Assembly (NCBI GenBank): GCA_027073875.1
Contig: JALTEO010000163.1
Coordinates: forward strand, 1-9,035
Reading direction: 5' to 3'
From: Bacteroidales bacterium
Lineage (GTDB): Bacteria > Bacteroidota > Bacteroidia > Bacteroidales > JALTDM01
Length of the DNA: 9,035 nucleotides
The notes beneath the pieces were generated by a model. The model had not been told where the DNA came from. It ran no database searches and worked only from the letters and a program-made list of their open reading frames with translations. The position numbers and the translations under genes are program-made. Position 1 is the first letter of the stretch; each line of letters starts with the position of its first letter. Positions 1 to 5,900 of the stretch are shown in pieces.

Positions 1-1114
1 TCCTATCTTTCAATGTTTTAATAATTTCGTTTGTCAAAGCATTTAAACGAATATGGTCATCATCGGCAATTTCGGTTATCAATACGGCTTTCGGATTGCC
101 CTGAATCAGTTGACGGTTTTGCTTTTGTGTCGGATTTTCTTTTGTTAAATCCAGCACCTTGTCGTCCATCAATTCGATGGCAAAAGGTTTGAATTTGAGC
201 AATTCAAGGTTAGCAGGAAAAACTTTATCCAAATCATTGAACGAGATAACAATCAGTTGCTTGGTTTTCGGCGGTGCCGGAAAAAGTTTCAGCTTAATCT
301 CGTATATAAAAGCCAAAGTGCCTTCACTCCCCGTAAGGAATTGTGCAATATTAAATTGCTTTTGCGAACCGGAAAAGGCAGCAGAATCTGCCAAAACATC
401 AAGGGCATATCCGTGATTTCTGCGGTGCAATGAACGATCAGGAAACTGTTTGGTAATTTCCTGTCGTATCTTTTCGTCAGTCAATAGGTCCAGGAACTGT
501 TTGTATATCTGCCCTTCCAAAGTTTTCTCCTGTGCTTTGGTTTCAATCTGTTCACGGGTAACCGGACCAAATTCCACATCTTCGCCGTTGCTCAATAGTG
601 CTTTTACCGAAATAACACTCTCCCGTGTGGTTCCATACCGCAATGACCCTGCTCCCGATGAATTGTTGCCGACCATTCCGCCAATGGTCGCACGGTTTGA
701 AGTAGATGTCTCGGGACCAAAATACAAATTGTAATTTTTCAAAAACAAATTCAGTTTGTCGCGAATAATTCCCGGCTGCACGCACACCCATTGTTCTTGT
801 TCGTTCAACGCCACAACATCCGTCATATAACGGGAAATATCCACAATTAAACCGTCACCTACCACTTGTCCTGCCAAAGAAGTTCCAGCACCACGGGGAA
901 TCACAGGCACCTTATTTTCGGAAGCAAACCGGATTATCTGTAAAATATCTGCTTTATCTTTAGGAAAAAATACGGCTTTTGGTATTTCCCTGTAAATGGA
1001 AGCATCGGTTCCGTATATTAAACGCCTTCCTTCATCAGTCCATATTTCACCTTTGAATTCCTGAAATGAATCCGAAATTTTTTCTAAAAAAATATCCAAA
1101 TCGCAATCTGCCAT
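1..1114 (-). CDS. FAD-linked oxidase, GlcD/D-lactate dehydrogenase type (N-terminal part, cut by window edge)
   Basis: The minus strand is open from an ATG at 1114 to the left edge, giving 371 residues with no stop. Visible family marks are the FAD-binding PP-loop PRGAGTSLAG (residues 73-82), GGMVGNNSSGAGSLRYGTT (145-163), RRNHGYALD (231-239) and GSEGTLAF (262-269), followed by the start of the FAD-oxidase C-terminal cap (ELMDD near 314-318). These place it in the vanillyl-alcohol-oxidase-fold flavoproteins that oxidise 2-hydroxyacids such as D-lactate, glycolate or D-2-hydroxyglutarate. Bacteroidota members are often about 950 residues or more, with a C-terminal Fe-S/CCG half; that half would lie outside the window, so I cannot say whether it is present. 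Substrate is unknown. The ATG lies 7 nt after a good -7 box, which supports this start. It is divergent from pta, so lactate-like substrates could feed the acyl-CoA genes, but that link is inference. Confidence 0.9.
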   Translation of the reverse strand, partial: MADCDLDIFLEKISDSFQEFKGEIWTDEGRRLIYGTDASIYREIPKAVFFPKDKADILQIIRFASENKVPVIPRGAGTSLAGQVVGDGLIVDISRYMTDVVALNEQEQWVCVQPGIIRDKLNLFLKNYNLYFGPETSTSNRATIGGMVGNNSSGAGSLRYGTTRESVISVKALLSNGEDVEFGPVTREQIETKAQEKTLEGQIYKQFLDLLTDEKIRQEITKQFPDRSLHRRNHGYALDVLADSAAFSGSQKQFNIAQFLTGSEGTLAFIYEIKLKLFPAPPKTKQLIVISFNDLDKVFPANLELLKFKPFAIELMDDKVLDLTKENPTQKQNRQLIQGNPKAVLITEIADDDHIRLNALTNEIIKTLKDR

Positions 1115-1121
1115 TGTATTA

Positions 1122-1129
1122 CAAAAATA
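1122..1129 (-). promoter_or_regulatory. Predicted -7 box for the FAD-linked oxidase
   Basis: Read on the minus strand this is TATTTTTG, a full match to the Bacteroidota -7 consensus TAnnTTTG. It ends 7 nt before the ATG at 1114, leaving almost no room for an untranslated leader. I see no convincing -33 TTTG/TTG at the usual 17-23 bp spacing. Prediction from pattern only. Confidence 0.5.
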
Positions 1130-1211
1130 AGTTTGCAATGTTACGAAATTTCTGTTTTAAAATATACCCTGAAGGTGATTATTATCATTTTATCAATCAA
1201 AAAAAACAAGT

Positions 1212-1219
1212 TAACTTTA
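1212..1219 (+). promoter_or_regulatory. Possible weak -7 box for pta
   Basis: TAACTTTA differs at one position from TAnnTTTG and lies 16 nt before the pta ATG, inside the 121-bp divergent region (1115-1235). The same core TAACTTT also occurs upstream of ackA (3473-3479) and buk (5880-5886). The region is very A+T-rich, so chance matches are easy. Low confidence. Confidence 0.25.
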
Positions 1220-1235
1220 AGAAAAATTTTAAGCA

Positions 1236-2237
1236 ATGGATTTATTATCACAAATACAAGAAAATGCCCGCAAACACTTCAAGCGGATAGTCCTTCCCGA
1301 AGGGCTGGAAGAAAGGACTTTAAAAGCTGCTGACGAAGCTGTTGAAAAGAAACTTGCCGATATTTACCTGCTTGGCAATCCCGATGAAATTTTTAAGAAA
1401 GCGGCAGAAATGGGGCTCAAAAATATTGAACAAACCCATATTATTGACCCCGTTTCGCATCCCAAAAAAGAGTTGTATGCCGATTTGATGGTAGAAATCA
1501 GAAAGAAAAAAGGGATGATAAAAGACGAAGCCATAAAGCTTATTGAAGACCCGCTGTATCTTGGCACCTTAATGATCAAAAACGGTGATGCCGACGGTGA
1601 AGTTGCCGGAGCAATGAATGCGACTGCCAATGTTTTGCGTCCGGCATTCCAGTATGTTAAAACGCTTCCGAATATTTCAGTGGTTTCCGGGGCTTTCATT
1701 ATGATTCTGAAAGACAAAGAATTTGGTGAAAACGGCATCTTGGTATTTGCCGATTGTGCCGTTCACCCCGACCCCGATGAAAAACAGTTGGCAGAAATTG
1801 CCGTAGCAACAGCCAATACGACCAAAGCCATTGTTCACATAGAGCCACGGGTTGCTATGCTGAGTTTTTCGACCAAAGGCAGTGCTTCGCACGAAATGGT
1901 GGACAAGGTCGTTAACGCTACTAAAATTGCTCAAGAGATGGCACCGCATTTGCAAATTGACGGCGAGATACAAGCCGATGCCGCCATTATTGATGCTATT
2001 GGCAAGAAAAAAGCCCCCGGTAGCCCCATTGCCGGTAAAGCTAATGTATTAGTTTTTCCTGATTTACAAGCCGGGAACATTGCTTACAAACTGGTTCAAC
2101 GCTTGGCACACGCCGAAGCCATCGGACCGGTATTACAAGGTATGGCAGCACCCATCAACGATTTGTCAAGGGGATGCTCCGTTAGTGACATTGTAAACAT
2201 GATTGCTATTACGGCAAATCAAGCTGCCGGCGTTTGA
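1236..2237 (+). CDS. pta: Phosphate acetyltransferase
   Basis: Cytosolic enzyme that converts acetyl-CoA plus phosphate to acetyl phosphate and CoA, the first half of the acetate/ATP pathway. The 333 residues match the short, single-domain Pta class (about 330 residues), without the N-terminal DRTGG/BioD-like regulatory domains of the long enterobacterial form. Motifs seen include ATANVLRPAFQ (129-139), the stretch from IEPRVAMLSFSTKGSA (202-217), KAPGSPIAGKANVLVFPDLQ (259-278), and IGPVLQGMAAPINDLSRGCS (296-315). Residues equivalent to those used by the Methanosarcina enzyme are present: Arg89, Arg135, Ser311, Arg312 and Asp318. The ATG follows an A-rich leader with no Shine-Dalgarno. It is the first gene of the plus-strand block, 54 bp before the dehydrogenase and about 1.3 kb before its partner ackA, an unusual separation since pta and ackA are often adjacent. 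Confidence 0.96.
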   Translation: MDLLSQIQENARKHFKRIVLPEGLEERTLKAADEAVEKKLADIYLLGNPDEIFKKAAEMGLKNIEQTHIIDPVSHPKKELYADLMVEIRKKKGMIKDEAIKLIEDPLYLGTLMIKNGDADGEVAGAMNATANVLRPAFQYVKTLPNISVVSGAFIMILKDKEFGENGILVFADCAVHPDPDEKQLAEIAVATANTTKAIVHIEPRVAMLSFSTKGSASHEMVDKVVNATKIAQEMAPHLQIDGEIQADAAIIDAIGKKKAPGSPIAGKANVLVFPDLQAGNIAYKLVQRLAHAEAIGPVLQGMAAPINDLSRGCSVSDIVNMIAITANQAAGV

Positions 2238-2291
2238 TACATGATTCAGTCAATTACGAATGAAATACAAACAAACTAAATTAAAAAACAA

Positions 2292-3266
2292 ATGAAAGAA
2301 GAAGTTGTAGAACCTATTGAAAATTACGCATTAAATCCGGATTTGCGACCCAAAGTCCTTTTCAGTCGTGTCGGGGTTGTCGGATGCGGTGTCGTTGGTC
2401 GCTCTCTTGTTATTACAATGGCATCGAGAGGATTAGATGTTACTTTTATTGAAATTAACAACCAAAAGGTTAAATATGCCGAAGAAAAGCTGTCTGAAAA
2501 TTTGGATAATATAATTGCACATTGGGGAATGACTTCAGGAGAAAAACGAGCCATTCTTTCGCGTATTCACGGCTCATCCCGTTGCGGTGATTTAGCCGGT
2601 TGTGATTTGGTTATTGAAGCCGTTCGCTCCAAGGAACGGGAAAACAGCAGGGAATTACGAAAAAGCATTTTCGAAAAAGTTGAATCGTTCGTTTCACCGG
2701 AGACTATCATTGCTACCAACTCCACTACAATCGTAATCACGGAACTATCCTCGGAAATGAAACATCCTGAACGATGCGTTAGTTTACATATTTTTACCAA
2801 CCTGCCGAATATCCCGATTTTTGAAGTTGTAAAAGGATTTCATTGTTCTGAAGAAACTTCCCGCCGGCTAAAAATCTTTGCCAAACTTCTCGGTAAAAAA
2901 ATGGTAATTGTCGAAGAATCTCCGGGACTGATAAGCGTCAGATTGCTTGGAACAATGATAAACGAAGCATGTAAAATGTATCTTGAAGGCGTTGGTACTA
3001 TGGAAGAAATAGATGAAATGATGCGTCTGGGACTTAACTTTCCGCTTGGTCCTTTTGCCTTTGCCGACAAAATAGGTCTCGACAAAGTATTGCGTTGGTT
3101 GGATAATATGTACAACGAATTCGGAGAACCTGCTTACAAAGCTTCGCCTATTTTAAAACGATTGGTTCGTGCCAAATATCTCGGGCGAAAATCCGGCAAA
3201 GGTTTTTACCAATATGATTTACAAGGGCACATTGTTAAAGAATTTAAATTAAGTTACTATAATTAA
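2292..3266 (+). CDS. Divergent 3-hydroxyacyl-CoA dehydrogenase family protein (3-hydroxybutyryl-CoA dehydrogenase-like)
   Basis: 324 residues; the usual short-chain acyl enzyme is about 280-290. The extra length is mostly a 26-residue N-terminal lead before the Rossmann fold. GCGVVG (31-36) is the GxGxxG nucleotide loop, and Glu54 at the end of the second strand suggests NAD(H). The C-terminal dimerisation domain is recognisable from PLGPFAFADKIGLDKVLRWL (251-270) and KSGKGFYQYD (300-309). His166 and Glu178 sit 12 residues apart, exactly as in the catalytic dyad of the family. However, the canonical PGFIVNR segment reads PGLISVR (211-217), so the active-site Asn is Val216, and HFFNPVP reads HIFTNLP (166-172). 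Context between pta and ackA/ptb/buk suggests 3-hydroxybutyryl-CoA/acetoacetyl-CoA chemistry for butyrate formation, but substrate and even full activity are unproven. It may be co-transcribed with pta (54-bp gap). Confidence 0.85.
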   Translation: MKEEVVEPIENYALNPDLRPKVLFSRVGVVGCGVVGRSLVITMASRGLDVTFIEINNQKVKYAEEKLSENLDNIIAHWGMTSGEKRAILSRIHGSSRCGDLAGCDLVIEAVRSKERENSRELRKSIFEKVESFVSPETIIATNSTTIVITELSSEMKHPERCVSLHIFTNLPNIPIFEVVKGFHCSEETSRRLKIFAKLLGKKMVIVEESPGLISVRLLGTMINEACKMYLEGVGTMEEIDEMMRLGLNFPLGPFAFADKIGLDKVLRWLDNMYNEFGEPAYKASPILKRLVRAKYLGRKSGKGFYQYDLQGHIVKEFKLSYYN

Positions 3267-3271
3267 TTATA

Positions 3272-3304
3272 AATTACGAATTACAAATTAGGAATTAGGA
3301 ATTA
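3272..3304 (+). repeat. Tandem 7-bp AATTAnn repeat
   Basis: Consecutive units read AATTACG (3272-3278), AATTACA (3279-3285), AATTAGG (3286-3292) and AATTAGG (3293-3299), ending with AATTA (3300-3304). The tract starts 6 bp after the dehydrogenase stop codon. The related word AATTACGAAT recurs at 2252-2261 in the pta-dehydrogenase gap and again near 3330-3339. Such A+T-rich words are frequent between genes in Bacteroidota; function unknown. Confidence 0.7.
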
Positions 3305-3457
3305 TCCCGAAGAGATGCCTTTGGCACAAATTACGAATGGAAAAATGAGACTTTACAAACTTTCTGAACTTAACCTATGAATAACAACTTACAAACAACA
3401 TCCATCAAACTAAAAACCAAATTCTTAATAATCATGAACTACAAACTATGCACTACG

Positions 3458-3479
3458 AACTTTATGAACTTTTAACTTT
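3458..3479 (+). repeat. 22-bp block shared with the region upstream of buk (copy 1)
   Basis: This block is identical base for base to 5865-5886. It contains TTTATGAACTTTTAACTTT and ends 27 nt before the ackA ATG. The overlapping 19-mer AACTTTTAACTTTACAAAC (3467-3485) is also repeated exactly, at 5813-5831. It could be a dispersed intergenic repeat or a shared promoter-proximal element; TAACTTTA at 3473-3480 is one base off the -7 consensus. Confidence 0.75.
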
Positions 3480-3506
3480 ACAAACTTTTAAACTAAAAAT
3501 AAACAA

Positions 3507-4709
3507 ATGAAAATATTAGTTTTGAACTGCGGCAGTTCTTCCATAAAATATCAATTTCTTAATATGGATAGCCAAGAAGTATTGGCAAAAGGTATTGTAG
3601 AGAAAATCGGGTTAAAAGGTTCTTTCCTAAGGAATGAACGCAACGATGGCGACAAGATAAAACTCACCGGCGACATTTATGACCATCAGTTGGGAATAGA
3701 ATATGTTTTAGGTATATTAACCAGCAAAAAACACGGGTCTATCAGCGATTTGTCGGAAATAGATGCGGTAGGTCACCGTGTTGTTCATGGCGGCGAAAAG
3801 TTCAAATCCAGTGTTGCCATCACACCCGAAGTCATAAAAGAAATGGAACACAACATAGATTTGGCACCACTCCACAACCCACCAAACCTGAAAGGAATTT
3901 ATGCCGTCACACAACTGATGCCGGAAGTTCCGCAGGTAGGGGTTTTCGATACGGCATTTCATCAAACCATGCCCCCGAAAGCATTTTTATATGCCATTCC
4001 TTATACTTTCTATAAAAATTATGGCGTTCGGCGGTATGGTTTTCATGGCACCAGCCACCGTTATGTCTCAAAACGGGCTTGTGAGATACTCAATGTTGAT
4101 TACAATAAACAAAAAATTATTACCTGTCACCTTGGTAACGGAGCATCTATGGCTGCCATAAAATACGGGAAATCCATAGATACAAGCATGGGACTAACCC
4201 CTGTGGAAGGTCTGATTATGGGCACAAGAACAGGCGATATTGATGCCGGAGTTCTCCTTTACATTAAACGGAAAGAAGAATTAAGTGCCGCCACACTGAA
4301 TACTTTAATCAACAAACACAGCGGGATGTTAGGGATTTCAGGCGTATCCTCCGACATGCGTGAAATCATGGAAGCAGCTGACAATGATAACAAACAGGCA
4401 CAAACAGCCATTGAAATGTATGCCTACCGGATAAAAAAATACATTGGATCTTATGCTGCTGCCATGGGTGGTGTAGATATTATTATTTTTACGGGTGGTA
4501 TTGGCGAAAATGCAGATAATATCAGGGAACTAATCATGAAAGATATGTCGTATATGGGAATTGATTTTGACTTTACCAAAAATAAAGGTTTACGAAGTCA
4601 AGAAACCATATTAACTTTGCCCGAATCCAAAGTAAAAGTAATGATTATCCCAACAAATGAAGAGTTGGTAATAGCACAAGACACTTTGGAGATTGTGAAA
4701 AACTTATAG
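3507..4709 (+). CDS. ackA: Acetate kinase
   Basis: Cytosolic ASKHA-fold kinase that moves the phosphoryl group of acetyl phosphate to ADP, giving acetate and ATP; reversible, so it can also activate acetate. 400 residues, the normal family length. All key positions of the Methanosarcina enzyme are seen at or within one residue of the same numbers: Asn7 in the NCGSSSIKY loop (7-15), Arg91 (GHRVVHGG), His123, Asp148 (VFDTAFHQ), His180 (YGFHGTSHR), Asn211 (HLGNGAS), Arg241 (GTRTGD), the FTGGIGEN adenosine motif (328-335) and the TNEE glutamates (385/386). The start is fixed by the family's usual MKILVLN beginning. The leader is A-rich without Shine-Dalgarno. ptb follows after only 16 bp, so ackA and ptb are almost certainly one transcript. 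It pairs functionally with pta two genes upstream. Confidence 0.97.
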   Translation: MKILVLNCGSSSIKYQFLNMDSQEVLAKGIVEKIGLKGSFLRNERNDGDKIKLTGDIYDHQLGIEYVLGILTSKKHGSISDLSEIDAVGHRVVHGGEKFKSSVAITPEVIKEMEHNIDLAPLHNPPNLKGIYAVTQLMPEVPQVGVFDTAFHQTMPPKAFLYAIPYTFYKNYGVRRYGFHGTSHRYVSKRACEILNVDYNKQKIITCHLGNGASMAAIKYGKSIDTSMGLTPVEGLIMGTRTGDIDAGVLLYIKRKEELSAATLNTLINKHSGMLGISGVSSDMREIMEAADNDNKQAQTAIEMYAYRIKKYIGSYAAAMGGVDIIIFTGGIGENADNIRELIMKDMSYMGIDFDFTKNKGLRSQETILTLPESKVKVMIIPTNEELVIAQDTLEIVKNL

Positions 4710-4725
4710 CAAATAAAAAATTAAT

Positions 4726-5622
4726 ATGGTTACTTCTTTAAACGAAATATTTGATACCGCCCAACAAGGTCGCACTAAAAAATTAGTGGTAGCTGCTGCC
4801 GAAGATCGCCATGTGTTGGAAGCTGTAAAAGAAGCCCTTAATCATCAACTGATTAATCCTGTCTTAGTTGGAAACACTGAAGAAATAAATAAAATCTGTC
4901 AACTGATTCAATTTGATTTAGGAAATACTGAAATTGTTGGCGAAAATAATCCGCAAATTGCTTGCGAAAAAGCAGTTCAAATAATCCGTGAAGGGAAAGC
5001 GGATTTTCTAATGAAAGGATTAGTCGGCACAAGCACTTTATTAAAAGCAGTTTTAGATAAAGAAAAAGGTATCCGTAAAAAATCACTTATGAGCCATGTC
5101 TCATTATTTGAAAGTCCATATTACCACAAACTTTTAGGCATTTCTGATGTAGCCATGAATATTGCTCCAACGCTAAACGAAAAGGCAGCTATTATTGAAA
5201 ATGCAGTTGAAGTTTTTCAGGCAATCGGTTACAAACAACCAAAAGTTGCATTATTAGCTGCAGTAGAAGTTGTTAACCCTAAAATGCAAGCCACAGTAGA
5301 TGCTGCAGAATTAACAGAAATGAATAGACAAGGTAAAATCCAAAATTGTATTTTACAAGGACCTTTAGCTTTTGATAATGCCATATCGAAAGATGCTGCA
5401 AAATTAAAAGGAATTGAAGGTGAAGTTGCCGGAGATGCCGACTTATTAATTGTCCACGATATCAACACAGGTAATGTACTTTACAAAGCCCTGAACTTTA
5501 TGGGTGGTGCCACTTCCGCAGCTGTTGTTATGGGAGCACAAGTACCCATTGTCCTGACTTCCAGAGCCGATTCCGAAAAAAGCAAATTAATGTCCATTGG
5601 ATTAGCCAAAATTATCTCTTAA
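4726..5622 (+). CDS. ptb: Phosphate butyryltransferase (or related short/branched acyl-CoA phosphotransacylase)
   Basis: Converts butyryl-CoA plus phosphate to butyryl phosphate and CoA. 298 residues, typical of Ptb (about 300) and shorter than Pta (about 330). It belongs to the same PTA_PTB superfamily as the upstream pta, seen in MKGLVGTSTLLKAVL (96-110), VSLFES (125-130), LQGPLAFDNAIS (210-221), GDADLLIVHDINTGNVLYKA (236-255) and the C-terminal LTSRADSEKSKLMSIGLA (277-294), where Ser279, Arg280 and Asp282/Ser283 line up with the catalytic end of the family. Ptb enzymes often also accept isobutyryl-, valeryl- or isovaleryl-CoA, so branched-chain amino-acid fermentation is an alternative to butyrate formation. 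It follows ackA by 16 bp and is 278 bp from its partner buk. Its codons look more A+T-rich than those of pta. Confidence 0.92.
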   Translation: MVTSLNEIFDTAQQGRTKKLVVAAAEDRHVLEAVKEALNHQLINPVLVGNTEEINKICQLIQFDLGNTEIVGENNPQIACEKAVQIIREGKADFLMKGLVGTSTLLKAVLDKEKGIRKKSLMSHVSLFESPYYHKLLGISDVAMNIAPTLNEKAAIIENAVEVFQAIGYKQPKVALLAAVEVVNPKMQATVDAAELTEMNRQGKIQNCILQGPLAFDNAISKDAAKLKGIEGEVAGDADLLIVHDINTGNVLYKALNFMGGATSAAVVMGAQVPIVLTSRADSEKSKLMSIGLAKIIS

Positions 5623-5767
5623 TTAGTTACAAATGAAAAACATACCAATGCAATAACAAAAATGAAGCTTCACTCAATCTAAAATGAACCTAACCCTCAG
5701 ATTATAAACTAAAAAAACAGATAAAATGAAAATAAGAATAAGCATAGTAACAAGCTACTTCAATGAG

Positions 5768-5788
5768 ATGCTTCACTTCGTTCAGCAT
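5768..5788 (+). repeat. REP-like short hairpin
   Basis: ATGCT (5768-5772) and AGCAT (5784-5788) form a 5-bp stem around an 11-nt loop containing CACTTCGTTC. The wider stretch from GAGATGCTTC to CAGCATGACAG (5765-5793) resembles short palindromic repeats scattered between genes in many environmental bacteria, including Bacteroidota. That resemblance is from memory and not tested here. Confidence 0.5.
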
Positions 5789-5820
5789 GACAGTGCAATT
5801 TTACAAACTATAAACTTTTA

Positions 5821-5874
5821 ACTTTACAAACCTTATGAACTTTACAAACTTTATGAACTTTACAAACTTTATGA
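5821..5874 (+). repeat. Three tandem 18-bp units
   Basis: Units are ACTTTACAAACCTTATGA (5821-5838), then ACTTTACAAACTTTATGA twice (5839-5856 and 5857-5874); the first differs by one base. A degenerate unit precedes them (5798-5820) and ACTTTTAACTTTTTA follows (5875-5889). Each unit resembles a doubled 9-mer (ACTTTACAA / ACTTTATGA). The array ends 26 bp before the buk start codon. Confidence 0.85.
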
Positions 5875-5886
5875 ACTTTTAACTTT
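5865..5886 (+). repeat. 22-bp block shared with the region upstream of ackA (copy 2)
   Basis: Exact match to 3458-3479. It overlaps the last tandem unit and ends 14 nt before the buk ATG. It contains TAACTTT (5880-5886), a partial -7-like word also seen before pta and ackA. Confidence 0.75.
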
Positions 5887-5900
5887 TTACTAATAACTCA

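Larger units (their letters stand above)
3267..3506 (+). other. 240-bp non-coding spacer before ackA, rich in short repeats
   Basis: No credible gene. It starts with a 7-bp-period AATTAnn tract (3272-3304). A small TGCC-TTT-GGCA hairpin follows (3316-3326). The rest is a degenerate run of words such as ACTTTACAAACTTT (3350-3363) and TTTATGAACTTTTAACTTT (3461-3479). The last part shares a 22-bp exact block with the spacer before buk. An ackA promoter must lie here if ackA is not read through from pta. Confidence 0.7.
5623..5900 (+). other. 278-bp non-coding spacer between ptb and buk
   Basis: No convincing gene. The first 140 bp are A+T-rich with several tiny ATG-started frames that stop at once. 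From 5763 on it is built of repeats: a REP-like hairpin (5768-5788), a 19-mer shared with the ackA leader (5813-5831), three 18-bp tandem units (5821-5874) and a 22-bp block shared with the ackA leader (5865-5886). buk is therefore either read through from ackA-ptb or has its own promoter in this repeat region. Confidence 0.7.

Noticed and set aside
159..734. Plus-strand open frames of 85 and 94 codons over the left end
   Set aside because: They lie antisense to the well-supported FAD-linked oxidase, and their translations show no family features.
1066..1333. Two plus-strand open frames around the pta start
   Set aside because: They overlap the divergent promoter region and pta in other frames and have low-complexity Lys/Asn-rich translations.
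3377..3475. 32-codon open frame upstream of ackA, possibly a leader peptide
   Set aside because: It runs through repeat words and ends in the shared repeat. A similar 31-codon frame before buk (5726-5821) has an unrelated sequence and also ends in the repeat, so both are most likely chance products.
5726..5821. 31-codon open frame upstream of buk
   Set aside because: Its middle is just the translated REP-like element and its end is the shared repeat; no coding signal.
3267..5900. Repeat-rich spacers as a CRISPR array or attachment site
   Set aside because: Units are directly tandem without unique spacers, are very short and A+T-rich, and no cas, integrase or transposase gene is present.
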